From Adineta ricciae (taxonomy: Eukaryota; Rotifera; Eurotatoria; Adinetida; Adinetidae), in NCBI GenBank assembly GCA_905250025.1, contig CAJNOJ010000096.1, forward strand, positions 297,739 through 361,738: 64,000 bases of DNA. Direction: 5' to 3'. Under the pieces are notes generated by a model, which searched no databases, was not told where the DNA came from, and saw only the letters and a list, made by a program, of their open reading frames with translations. Below are positions 35,867 to 45,509 of the stretch, one piece after another (the stretch's first letter is position 1; each line of letters starts with the position of its first letter). The position numbers and the translations under genes are program-made.

Positions 35867-36493
35867 ATGTCGTCTTCAGCATTTAAACAGTTTTTAGTGC
35901 ACGAAGGACGTGGAAGAAATACACCGTGCGTTGTTGCGATCATTACAATAACGTGTGGACTATCTGTGTTAACTTTCATCTTTGGATTTCACGAATTATG
36001 GCAATTGAACGAAGTTATCGAAGCACAATGTCAAGTCAATTCTTCAGATGTGGGATTTTCTGGCGGAAGTCTATGGAGAGCGTTTTGGAAAGTACAAATT
36101 TTAAATGATCAAAACAAACAAATCGAAGAAGGTGAAGTTACGATTAAATCGTACAGTTCATACTTTACTGAATCAGGAGCACGCGATGCTGCTCAAAAGA
36201 GAAAAGTAAATGGACTATTGATTTCCTATGCATAAACTAGTTTCTTCTTTTCTAAACAAAACTAGGCCAATGAAATATATCCGTGCTATAAATATCGAGA
36301 TCATCCACTGGGATCCATGTGGTCTTGGCGTTGGAAGAAACCATCGAAATTGAAAGCATTTCTGATCCTATCTAGTGGTCTAGTTTTGCTGATCTCGGGA
36401 TGTGTGTTGTACATACTTCGAAGAGTTTACAAAGCACAAGCGACAGGACAAACCGAAATAGGAATAACAGAGCGTCTTGATTTAGAAACGTGA
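35867..36493 (+). CDS. Two-transmembrane protein with extracellular loop, unknown family
   Basis: Two exons, 35867-36205 and 36266-36493, with a 60-bp GTAAAT...AACTAG intron, encode 188 residues. TM1 is CVVAIITITCGLSVLTFIFG near residue 21. The loop between the membrane spans has two cysteines (AQCQVN and YPCYKY), a GGSLWRAFWKVQI segment and an NSS glycosylation site. TM2 is LKAFLILSSGLVLLISGCVLYIL, followed by a short cytoplasmic tail. Two spans flanking a Cys-containing loop resemble the layout of channel beta subunits, but no family motif is recognised. AATAAA lies at 36513. Confidence 0.72.
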
Positions 36494-36512
36494 AATCCTT
36501 TTTTTTTGCTAC

Positions 36513-36518
36513 AATAAA
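36513..36518 (+). terminator. Polyadenylation signal of the two-TM gene
   Basis: AATAAA about 20 bases after the stop codon. It lies about 120 bases from the stop of the convergent small gene. Confidence 0.55.
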
Positions 36519-36635
36519 AAGAACATCAAATGAATTTGTATTACCATTTGTGAATATCGAAAAATTCTTTTTTACGTCTATGTTTTAGAATAAAATATTC
36601 ACTTAGATTAGAAGAAAAAGCAGAAATTAATACGT

Positions 36636-36936
36636 CTATTTTAATGTCCAAAAACTTCGACGATTAAGTTTAGTACGACGAATACAAGCAGGATATTGTT
36701 CTCTGAATTCTCGTATTAGACGGTAAGGCACGTATTGACAAATGTAACCATGAGTATGCCATTGTAACGGAATCTGTTTTTTACGTAAAAACTCCACCTA
36801 CAATGTCAGATCGATTTCGAGAAGGTATGTGTGTGCTTTGACTTACTACATCTAAGGTAGCATCGATATCGTCGACATCGCTTAAATGAATTATTAACGG
36901 TCCAGAATTTAGATTACAATTGTCCCATGAAAGCAT
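36636..36936 (-). CDS. Small two-exon gene, 83 residues, unknown function
   Basis: Exons 36847-36936 and 36636-36797 are separated by a 49-bp GTAAGT...TTGTAG intron in one frame. The product begins MLSWDNCNLNSGPLIIHLSD and ends TKLNRRSFWTLK. It is basic in its second half (VEFLRKKQIPLQWHTHGYIC, RLIREFREQYPACIRR) and has no signal peptide or membrane span. Canonical splice signals, an intron of the local size and an open frame over the junction support a real gene. Further 5' exons cannot be excluded. No family recognised. Confidence 0.55.
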
Positions 36937-37317
36937 GTGTACGAATTAAGGAGACTCTAAATACAAATGTGCGATAATTTTATTGACTCCTATAGAATAT
37001 GCTGATTTAATTTTTGTCAGGGTAATGGCAATAGCAACGAGAAAGGTAAAACATTCAACTTTCGTTGTTAATGTGAGAACGCGACGACTGTTTTACTTTC
37101 TGCATGTGATTGTCCTCGACAAAAGTTTAGCGAAAGCACCCAATTTCAATGCATTTTATTTATTAATTTCATGTTCGACTAGTTACTCTGCTATTTTTCT
37201 TTCCAAGCATAAGATTAAAAAACAGAACGACAAATGAAAAGGGTCACATGGTTTTTTTTCTCTTTCATATCGTTTCAGTTGGTGTGCGAATGTTAGAAGA
37301 ATTACTTTTTCTATTTC

Positions 37318-38621
37318 ATGGCTGATCATAATTCAATGATGAAACAATGGCAATTCACTCGATCTGGAAAGCCTCGAGATATATTGACAATAACTGAAAT
37401 ACCTATTCCAACAACATGTCCGGATGACGAACTACTCATCAAAATTAGTTACGTCTCCTTGAATTCGGCGATATTACATCGACTTATGGCATACCGTGGT
37501 GTTTTTGACCCTGTTGGTGCATTCAGAAGTCGACCTAGTGTGCCTGAAAAGGATTTCAGTGGAATTGTTTGTGATTTAAGAGGTGCAAATGTGAAAGGAT
37601 TTAACACAGGTCAGATCAGTTGAGATTAATTATACGTTGTTATCCTCGTATTCTATGTGTTTAGGCGATCGAGTATTCGGAATGGGTCCAACAGCATTCC
37701 GAGAAATCGGTCGAGGCGTTCTATGTGAATATGCTCTTATTAAACAAGATTCTCTAGTTAAAGTACCTGATAATATTTCAATGAAAGATGCTGCATGCTT
37801 TCCTGTCGCTGGTAGTACTATAAACCTTATGTTAACATCTTAAATCTTTGCTAATACGTATTTAAACTTTAAGGCTTTACTGCATACTGTTTTTTGATTG
37901 AAAAAGCTCAATTGAAGAAAGGAGACAAAGTATTTATCAACGGTGGATCAGGTGCAGTTGGTGTTATGGTAATTCAACTAGCACGCACCATTGTTGGACC
38001 TACCGGTCTAGTAGTGGCGACATGCACTGCAGCTAAGAGTGATGCTATTCGAAATCTAGGTGCAGATGAGGTATGCTTCCCAAAATTCTATTAACGAAGA
38101 AGTATATTTGTTTCTTTCAAAGATTATAGATTATACAGCACATGATTTACCAGCTTTTCTTCGAGAACACTATAGTTCACGTCCGTTTGATGCCATCTTT
38201 GATACTGTGGGATCCGATCATATACTCTATTCGAGTTCACCAGCATATTTGACTCCTGAAGGTCTTTTCTGCGCCATTGGATTGGTTGATTTTGGTAAGA
38301 TGTTGTAAGTTATAAACCTAATCTGAACTTTCACTTTTAGGCTCCACAGTGTGGGCAGGCACGAAGAGGATTTTACAACTGTTGAGTGCAATGATGGTAC
38401 CTGTCTACCTTGGAGGTGTACCTCGCAGATATATCTTCGAGCCTTTGAAAGTATCTCATGTACGAATGCTTGCTATGGCCAAATTGGTGGAAGACAAGGC
38501 TTTCAAAGCTGTAATTGACTCGACATACAAATTTGATAATGTACTCGATGCCTACGATCGATTGGTGTCTCGACAAGTGATTGGGAAAGTAGTTATTGAG
38601 GTGAACGCTGATCACGACTGA
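37318..38621 (+). CDS. Quinone-oxidoreductase-like medium-chain reductase (MDR, Zn-free)
   Basis: NAD(P)H-dependent oxidoreductase of the zeta-crystallin/RTN4IP1 type. Five exons (37318-37609, 37665-37811, 37874-38070, 38123-38294, 38341-38621) with 49-62 bp introns give 362 residues. The GroES-like N-domain has PDDELLIKISYVSLN, PEKDFSGIV and GDRVFGMG. The Rossmann domain carries KKGDKVFINGGSGAVGVMVI, the dinucleotide-binding turn, then ATCTAAKSDAIRNLGADE, IIDYT and FDAIFDTVGSD. The C-terminus ends RQVIGKVVIEV as usual for the family. The Cys/His zinc ligands of alcohol dehydrogenases are absent, as expected for quinone reductases. No mitochondrial leader, so probably cytosolic. Substrate unknown. 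Confidence 0.9.
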
Positions 38622-38637
38622 ATTTCACTAAAAAATC

Positions 38638-40671
38638 CTAATCTTTATTTCCTGAGTCATACAAAATTTGATCTATTTTCATTGTCATTAAAAACTCGTC
38701 GGAACACGTAGATGAACGAGATTTAACTACAGGTTGCAGTATTGTGTCGTGTGCTGTTGTTTCAGAAAGAAGATTGTTAGCTCTACTCCAATTAACATGG
38801 AATTCTGGTACACAAATATACTTTTTAGAAAGATTCAATGCATTCTCATGATGTCTATACGATTTTTGATAGTTTCCATAGTCGAATTCAAGCAAACCTA
38901 GGTTGTTATGTACTATTGCTTTTTCCAGTGGATGTCCATGTTCTTTTAACGATTGTTCAAACGAACTACGAGCATTTCTACAATCACCGTTCTTGTAATA
39001 CAATAAGCCTAAACTGTTCCAGATACGTAAACGCGTGGGTCGTATATTATGATGGTATATTAGATCATTCAGGGTTTTCGAATTCACATCTTTTTCTGAT
39101 TCACTGGAAATAAGTTCTACTGCTAGTCTAAAGCTTTTCAGCGCGTCACTGTATCTACCCTGTTCAGCTGCTAATGTCCCAATGTTATAATATATATGTC
39201 CGCGAATTTCACCTGAAAGATCGGGTCTATCGAGCATACGATAGTAATGATTCTCAGCATTGATTTTATCGCCCAGTTCTCGTAACACGTTTCCTAGTGA
39301 CAGAAATGTGGGACCATTCGTCAGACGTTGGTCGATCTCTTCGAGTTCAGTGTCGATCTGATCGCAGAAGGTAAGTTTGACTTCCCGAACGGGGCCATCT
39401 ATGACGTCATCAATTTTCCACACAGAACCAACAGAAAAAAGAATTTCTCTTTCCTGTGGATGTTTACTTTCATTTGTAATATCGGCGTATTTCATCTTTG
39501 TCTTTGTCGTACTGTCAATTGTCATCGTAAACATAACACTTTCATATCCAGGAATGTCCGTATCTGCACCAGTATAATCCGCACTGACTATGCAGCTTTT
39601 CGACGTCGAAAGGAAGCTATTAATGGATATTAAACTCCCACGGCTATCATTCAACTGCTGCAATACAGCAGTCGGTAGTTTTTTGCCATGAAAAACCAAC
39701 TTTTCCGTCAACGAAGTACTTGATTTTTCCACATATGTAGTCAACCGTTGGTCCAGATGAGATATGTAATAACGACATGTGAAAATTCGATTAAAATCTT
39801 CGGATCGAAGTGCCTGGTTGATCAGAGAATAGAGAAATTGATGTTCGGTGTAATATTTCACCGTGTGATTAACATCGTAGTTTGCTTGGAACTTATCGAT
39901 CGATTTTAATTGAGTGGGATATGACTTGTATTCGTTCCGAAAGTAACTGCACATTTCGTCCAGAGCGGACGCATCATGTTCCATCTCAAAGAGAATTTGA
40001 TAAATTAAACGAAAGAGAACGAATCTCAAGCAGTTCTTGTTTAAAAACTGACACCAGACTTGTTTATTAGTTAGATTAAATAGTTCAAATGCAGGAAACA
40101 GATCAAGTATGGTATCAGCAGCATCGTTCGGTACTTGATAACCAAAATCCGTGTCTTTGAGTACTTGCGTTAAATCCGTGTAAACATGTTTATATAAATC
40201 ATCTATATTATTGCATACTGTCCAACCTTCTGTGCCACTGGGCACACCATCAGTGTCTAACTTTAATTCATAGATGTAACTGTCTTTGAATCGCTGTTGT
40301 GCTGTAACAAAACTACATAAATTCTCAGCGTCTTCGCCGGAACTGATAAAGAAAATTTTCTCTAGACTTGTATGAGATAGAAACTCTGTTACTTCGTCCC
40401 TTTCCGTGTAAGTCTGCAGACGAAGAAATGTTTCGTTCAGGTTAAACTGTAAATCATCACGTAGGTCTTTCGAAATACTCTTATTATAAAACCATACACA
40501 CTGACACTGCTGATTTTTCAGCGGCACTCTCGGTTGTGATCTGATACTAAAAGTAGATGAGATGATGTTCGTACAAAAAAAATTGAATGAAAAATACTTG
40601 ACAAACGATTGAAATGTAGACATCGCTTCATGCAATTGTCGGACGTGAGTGCGTTCTTCTTGCGGTGACAT
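38638..40671 (-). CDS. ART-TPR protein: receiver-like N-domain, ADP-ribosyltransferase domain with Arg-to-His in NAD site, TPR repeats
   Basis: Exons 40598-40671 and 38638-40546 (51-bp intron GTATTT...TTTTAG) encode 660 residues. The N-domain (residues about 25-130) has a beta/alpha pattern (CQCVWFYNKSI, LEKIFFISSGEDAENL, YIYELKLD) shared with the other two ART genes here. The ART domain keeps the Ser motif SINSFLSTS and ExE (QEREILFSVGSVWKI), but the first catalytic Arg is His: KLVFHGKKL where the paralogue at 46528 has HVYRGQMM. The His codon CAT (39688-39690, read on the minus strand) is one transition from CGT. C-terminal TPRs follow (FLSLGNVLRELGDKINAENH, YYNIGTLAAEQGRYSDALKS, WNSLGLLYYKNGDCRNARSS, HNNLGLLEFDYGNYQKSY). 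The R-S-E class modifies arginine using NAD+; with H-S-E, activity is uncertain. No signal peptide, so cytosolic. Confidence 0.85.
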   Translation of the reverse strand: MSPQEERTHVRQLHEAMSTFQSFVKYFSFNFFCTNIISSTFSIRSQPRVPLKNQQCQCVWFYNKSISKDLRDDLQFNLNETFLRLQTYTERDEVTEFLSHTSLEKIFFISSGEDAENLCSFVTAQQRFKDSYIYELKLDTDGVPSGTEGWTVCNNIDDLYKHVYTDLTQVLKDTDFGYQVPNDAADTILDLFPAFELFNLTNKQVWCQFLNKNCLRFVLFRLIYQILFEMEHDASALDEMCSYFRNEYKSYPTQLKSIDKFQANYDVNHTVKYYTEHQFLYSLINQALRSEDFNRIFTCRYYISHLDQRLTTYVEKSSTSLTEKLVFHGKKLPTAVLQQLNDSRGSLISINSFLSTSKSCIVSADYTGADTDIPGYESVMFTMTIDSTTKTKMKYADITNESKHPQEREILFSVGSVWKIDDVIDGPVREVKLTFCDQIDTELEEIDQRLTNGPTFLSLGNVLRELGDKINAENHYYRMLDRPDLSGEIRGHIYYNIGTLAAEQGRYSDALKSFRLAVELISSESEKDVNSKTLNDLIYHHNIRPTRLRIWNSLGLLYYKNGDCRNARSSFEQSLKEHGHPLEKAIVHNNLGLLEFDYGNYQKSYRHHENALNLSKKYICVPEFHVNWSRANNLLSETTAHDTILQPVVKSRSSTCSDEFLMTMKIDQILYDSGNKD

Positions 40672-40793
40672 GTTGAAGTTTTGACTATCTGAAGAAGATA
40701 AACTGGTGAAATTTTACAGATCAATGTATTAGTTTACTGTTGTTAGGTTAATAAATCAATTTTTATATATTTCGAAAAAAAAAAAACATTGGA

Positions 40794-42659
40794 TTACTCC
40801 TTAGTTTCGAGTTCATCGAGCACCTTCCAGTAGTCCTCGATCGTTGACATGTCCAGATGCTTACGAGTCTCGAAATAAAGTTGATCCTTGAAAGGTTGTA
40901 TATTGTAATTATTATATTCGATTTTGATGTGCCAGATAAGATCACATGTTTGCTTAATTGAATTCAATCGGAATATAGTGCCGAGAGGAAAAATAAAAAC
41001 ATCTGGATGTGATGGACTTTGCGTGATTGTTGTTCCTTTAGTTAGCTGTATTTCCCATAGGGCCGCATCGAGACCGTTGTCAACTGCTCTGCGACATAGT
41101 TGGACTGCAGATGAATAAGATCTTGATGCTGTAAGACAAGCGTAGAATTGTAGAAAGCAATTATAATTTTTACGAATCATATTCATGTCTGTGTTAGATG
41201 TGAGTTGAGTAACATAAACTGTAATCGACGAACGTATTTGATTTGATGACAAAGGTTCGAGGGTGTTGTAAATGTATGATAGCTCAGATTTCAACTTGTG
41301 AAAATAGTGGATTCTTTGAGCAAGTTCGGTGTTAATATATTCAGGCACGTTTGAATCTGTATTTGTCGAAGGCAATAAACGGGATAATACATCAATGACC
41401 AGTTGAGAACGAATAAATTCTTTGTCACTTGGAATCAGATGCGCGAGAACTTCCGAATCAGCTCGAAGTGCATCCATTTTCACAGTATTGGCAAGAGTTT
41501 GACGATAGAAACAGATATCATTCGTAAGTTGTACGAGAAGCTCCCTATGTGAAACAAATACTCCACTTACTTTCGAGCTTTCATACAATGAGCCAATGTT
41601 CTGCATGTCTCGCCATTGCCCACAAGCAAAGATGTATGTAGCATGTACCGACTGATGATTTACCAATTGTAGGACATGTGGTAAATCCGTAGTACAGTCA
41701 ATACATATAACTAAGAAGACTGACGATATGTCATATTTATCAACAAACTCGGTACATTGATGCACATTGTTAAATACACGAAATTGCGCGTTCTCATGAG
41801 AAAAATGGAATTTTTCGTGATCGTGACTGTTACAGTATAGCGTAACAATGTTAGGGATGTTATAACATTTTTCATCTTGACCGACTGGAAGTGATGTAAT
41901 ATGATAGGACAGAGTTTGCGGCCTTAAGTTGCTTAACAAGTTCGGCGATCTTGTCCATCGCGAGCATTTGGTCATGAGATGCTCTATATCTTGTTTCAAC
42001 TGTTGTTGAATTGCATCTGTAGACGGCCAAGAATCGACAATTTTGCTGTAACTGTCCATCCAAAGCGAATTTCGACTGACGTTTTGAGCATCATGTATAT
42101 AAATACGTTCGATATTCACACAGGAATGAACTAATGGTAGAACGATTCTTCCTCTACTAGCAGATATAACGAAATAGATCAGTTTCTTTTCTTCGGTATT
42201 TTTGTTGATTGATAGTAATCGAGAAGTACATTTCAGGTCGTCGGTAAACAGTTCGACGTTAATACGCACATCATTGATCGGTTGTTTAAGTGACAAACTT
42301 ACATCTAGACAGATAATGGATATATCTATATTTCGTTTTAACTTGATAGTTTCTTCACTTGTAACTAAAGAGTCAATGATGATAATAATCATGATTAATT
42401 AGAATCTTACTTGAGTCGGTGATAGGTTGTGTGTCATTGATAAGTGTAAGACCACTAAGATCGGCGCAGTAAGAGCATACTGAATGAACTGAGATTCTAT
42501 TGGTACGACTCTCATCCTAAAACGTGTGGGACAGCGTACAAAACTGATGGAGCGTCGTTTTGTATACATTACTTTCAGCACTTGAACGTGTTCTGCCGGC
42601 GAAAATAATGATACGTCGTGTTCCATATAATCATTGGTCGATGCTTCGACAGTGCAGCT
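40794..42659 (-). CDS. Pseudo-ADP-ribosyltransferase module with two receiver-like domains; probably the cytoplasmic half of the upstream receptor gene
   Basis: The main exon is 40794-42364, preceded by small exons 42411-42516 and 42573-42659 joined by 46- and 56-bp canonical introns. Two tandem copies of the beta/alpha N-domain are visible (IYFVISASRGRIVLPLVHS...ERIYIHDA and VFLVICIDCTTDLPHVLQ...TYIFACG), then an ART-like fold. It aligns to the active paralogue at 46528 over TVYVTQLTSN, FYACLTASRSYSSAVQLC and FIFPLGTIFRLNSI, but Arg is Val (codon at 41211-41213), STS is LTAS, and ExE is gone (DVFIF). No TPRs follow; the frame ends LDELETKE. A catalytically dead ADP-ribosyl or NAD-site sensor is likely. 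As a separate gene it could start at ATG 42624-42626; otherwise it continues from the receptor frame (see the linking feature). Confidence 0.7.
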
Positions 42660-42845
42660 CTAAAGAATAAATTATTCATAGTTATAAAAGATAACATTAC
42701 ATTTACTTCGATAGATTGCAGCAGTGGTGGTATTTCTGAGGTGTCCGAAATTGATTCCTAACGAAACACATCTCGCAAGACCATCAAAGATTTCACAATC
42801 AAAAAGAAAACATACCATACTTGAATACGTGTTGTATGGAATGCT
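42365..42845 (-). other. Splice chain linking the glutamate receptor frame to the pseudo-ART frame
   Basis: Seen directly on the minus strand: donor after codon SSM at 42816; intron 42758-42815 (58 bp, GTATGT...GTTAG); exon 42707-42757 (17 codons, ESISDTSEIPPLLQSIE); intron 42660-42706 (47 bp, GTAAAT...CTTTAG); exon 42573-42659 (29 codons, starts SCTVEASTNDY); intron 42517-42572 (56 bp, GTAATG...TTTTAG); exon 42411-42516 (35 codons plus 1 base); intron 42365-42410 (46 bp, GTAAGA...CTTTAG); then the pseudo-ART exon. Phases 0,0,0,1 agree throughout and no stop occurs. Without splicing, the receptor frame stops at 42672 and the linker codes nothing coherent. Confidence 0.6.
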
Positions 42846-45509
42846 ATTCGTTGTTGGAGTGTTTATAGTACCTGAAAATATGTTATTAATTAAGACAAGA
42901 AAGAGAAACAATGGGCGACTATTAAAAGAAGACACTGGCAGTCTAAAGTTATGACTTATGCTCATATGATTATACGTACTTCTTCTATTATTTAATGAAT
43001 AACGGTGTCGTTTGTTTGATTCAGATAGCAACACGAAAAATATAAGCGACGAAAAAATCATGGTGCATCCAGTCATGAATATTGTTATGATTACAGAGTT
43101 AATCCATGATTTTGCATTTCTGTCATACGAATTTGACGGATAATTTGTTACAAACCATTTGTTTTTCAATCCATCAAGTATACCTAATTTTTTCAAAGAT
43201 GCTAGACTGACACTTAGATCTTGTTCGTATAGCCATCCTTTTGGATAAACAATACCAAATGCACTGTGATCAAAAGCTGGTCCAGCGAGTGTCAGATTAC
43301 GATAGAGCGTGTTTGTTGAGTATTCTAAAACTCCCGAATCCATAATAGCCGCATCGATTGTATTGCTCAATAACTTGTTATACATATCGTCCTTTGATTG
43401 CAGTGGATAAAAATTATGATTTCCTCCGGAAATTTCTCGTAAATAATAGTCTTCGATAGATGAATTGGCAATAATACCCACACGATCCGATGAAATTTTA
43501 CCTTTTTTGATGTCATCTATGCCAGATATCAGAACTTCAGATTTTGGAGTGGCCAACTCAACTATTAATCTAGCAGTGAAGCATGCAAACGAAATAATAC
43601 TTAACATGTAAAGGAAACAAGTGATTAAGGAACTAATAGATCTCGCAATAGGTTCGTAACGGGTATTGATTTTCAATGGAGAATCAATGTATGGGAAAAT
43701 CCAGCCTTTTCCCTCAAAAACGTTCAATAGCATAGTAGTCAATATCAACAGTCCAACGTAGCATAATGTTCTTTGTGCCCACGTGAGTAATGACGTGCTT
43801 GAAGAAGAACGTAAATAACTACTCGATGAGTTTCTGATAATGACACGTAACGAACCATCGTATATTGAACTCGAGAATGCGATTCTCTTCTGTCGTGTTG
43901 CGATAATGGTAATATCACCCACGATCATATCATACGTATTATTCGCCACCGCTTCTATCAGCTCATCGTAAGTTCGATTGGACGATAGCACAGTAGTATT
44001 CGATTTAAATTTCATTTGTTTCTGCAAATGGTCAATAAGATCGGGTGCATAGCCACTTAATTTAGTCTTCTTTCCTCCGTGTTCATCTTTTGTTTCTTCT
44101 ATAATTGTCAAAGGAGGTATTTCAATGACAGCAATTCGCAGAGTTGCATTGGTCGCAAGCGCATAACCTATAGGTGCAACCAACGACCTTCCTGGCCATA
44201 TTATTGTGTTTAATTCTGTATGCGATACCCAATTATTCGTCTCCGACCAAACCAATACCGGCACATAGTTCAAACCGTTCGAAAAACTTTGAATATTTTT
44301 CGCAATGTAGTAGCTACCGTTGACCCGATCGGTTAGATTAGCCTTGAATTCTACAGGGCCAGATACTCCAAGAAAAGTAGTGTTATTTATGATGTCAAAC
44401 AACAAATCAGCACTGAGGAAACGTCGATGGAAGCATAAAGGAGTTTCCAAGAATGACGTACACGATGCATTTTTTAGACAAAGTTCTCTCAACGACAGAA
44501 TCAGTGACCAAGTTGCGTCGAATGAAAACAGTGCGTAGTAATTTACATTACCTGGTCCGGGAAACGTTTCAGGTTCATATTGCTGCCAAATGGCATACGC
44601 TTCGCGTAATAACGTCGCATTAAATGGAGCATTGATAACATTCCCTACAACCGGTTCTATCGTAAACATTCCAGTCAATCGATCGTAAACTGATGAATTG
44701 AAAATATTCAATGGGATATTGGAGCCCAGAATCCATGTAAAGCGTGGACCTAGAACATCACAATCAAGCGCTTGTTGTAAAACCAAAGCTGCATAGTTTT
44801 CCTCAACCCACAAGATGACAATTCGCGTTGATCTGCTATTTAGAAGAGTTTTCAAATCGTCGCCAATTGTGCGAGTGACAATATCAAAGATGATCATTCC
44901 AGTGACGTTTAGACCATGCCTGTCAAATGTTTCACTTATCGACTTCGCTCCACCGGATCCGAATGCGTCGTTCTGATAGATAATTGTGCATGAAGTCCAA
45001 TTGTATTTGAGAAACAATTTTGTAATCGCTAAGGCAGCTGCATTATCCGAAGGAACCGTGCGATAGAAACTTCGATATATCTGTCGATCCGACAGATCAG
45101 GATCAGTAGCAGCATGAGATATCATGGGAATATCGAGTTTTTCAGCGAAAGGAGCAATATAATGTGACTCGCGGGAAAACGTTGGTCCGACAATTCCGAT
45201 AATATTCGACGAAGATGTTAGTAAACATGTTTTGCTCAGAGTATTTGCGACATTCTCTTCGCTGTCCATCACTTGCCAGCCCAAGAATTGTCCGCCGATC
45301 GTTATGTTATATCGATGAGAAAGTAAGATTGCTGATATGAACATGGCACGAGACTGAAGAGATCTTAGGATTAGTTCTGTTGTGCTCACCTTACTACAGA
45401 ATGTGCCAAGTATTTGCACTTTAGAAGAATTCATCGAAGGCCAAATGGCGCCGATATACACCGCATGGAAAGTCCCGACGAAGACGTATATCCAGAACCT
45501 TGTAAACAT
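42672..45509 (-). CDS. Ionotropic glutamate receptor-like channel with long Venus-flytrap ectodomain
   Basis: The membrane-receptor frame covers 945 codons to the unspliced stop, or 898 codons up to the donor at 42816 in the fused model. A signal peptide (MFTRFWIYVFVGTFHAVY) leads an ANF/GABA-B-like amino-terminal domain (IIGIVGPTFSRESHYIAPFA, IPMISHAATDPDLSDR, CTIIYQNDAFG) to about residue 440. The ligand-binding halves follow: S1 with LSGYAPDLIDHLQ and DITIIATRQKRIAFSS (Arg that binds the amino-acid carboxylate), and S2 with AAIMDSGVLEYSTN (acidic residue for the amino group). TM1 is LCYVGLLILTTMLLNVFEG, TM3 FLYMLSIISFACFTARLIVE, TM4 VIITIFMTGCTMIFSSLIFF. The conserved SYTANLAAF of TM3 is changed to CFTARLIVE and no recognisable Q/R-site pore loop is seen. 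Bdelloid iGluRs are known to be divergent (AvGluR1 of Adineta). Confidence 0.87.
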   Translation of the reverse strand: MFTRFWIYVFVGTFHAVYIGAIWPSMNSSKVQILGTFCSKVSTTELILRSLQSRAMFISAILLSHRYNITIGGQFLGWQVMDSEENVANTLSKTCLLTSSSNIIGIVGPTFSRESHYIAPFAEKLDIPMISHAATDPDLSDRQIYRSFYRTVPSDNAAALAITKLFLKYNWTSCTIIYQNDAFGSGGAKSISETFDRHGLNVTGMIIFDIVTRTIGDDLKTLLNSRSTRIVILWVEENYAALVLQQALDCDVLGPRFTWILGSNIPLNIFNSSVYDRLTGMFTIEPVVGNVINAPFNATLLREAYAIWQQYEPETFPGPGNVNYYALFSFDATWSLILSLRELCLKNASCTSFLETPLCFHRRFLSADLLFDIINNTTFLGVSGPVEFKANLTDRVNGSYYIAKNIQSFSNGLNYVPVLVWSETNNWVSHTELNTIIWPGRSLVAPIGYALATNATLRIAVIEIPPLTIIEETKDEHGGKKTKLSGYAPDLIDHLQKQMKFKSNTTVLSSNRTYDELIEAVANNTYDMIVGDITIIATRQKRIAFSSSIYDGSLRVIIRNSSSSYLRSSSSTSLLTWAQRTLCYVGLLILTTMLLNVFEGKGWIFPYIDSPLKINTRYEPIARSISSLITCFLYMLSIISFACFTARLIVELATPKSEVLISGIDDIKKGKISSDRVGIIANSSIEDYYLREISGGNHNFYPLQSKDDMYNKLLSNTIDAAIMDSGVLEYSTNTLYRNLTLAGPAFDHSAFGIVYPKGWLYEQDLSVSLASLKKLGILDGLKNKWFVTNYPSNSYDRNAKSWINSVIITIFMTGCTMIFSSLIFFVLLSESNKRHRYSLNNRRSTYNHMSISHNFRLPVSSFNSRPLFLFLVLINNIFSGTINTPTTNSIPYNTYSSMVCFLFDCEIFDGLARCVSLGINFGHLRNTTTAAIYRSKCNVIFYNYE

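Noticed and set aside
42399..42626. 76-codon unspliced frame ending NLSPTQVRF as a receptor C-terminus or separate gene
   Set aside because: It contains two canonical introns (42517-42572 and 42365-42410); the spliced frame continues into the pseudo-ART and is more protein-like.
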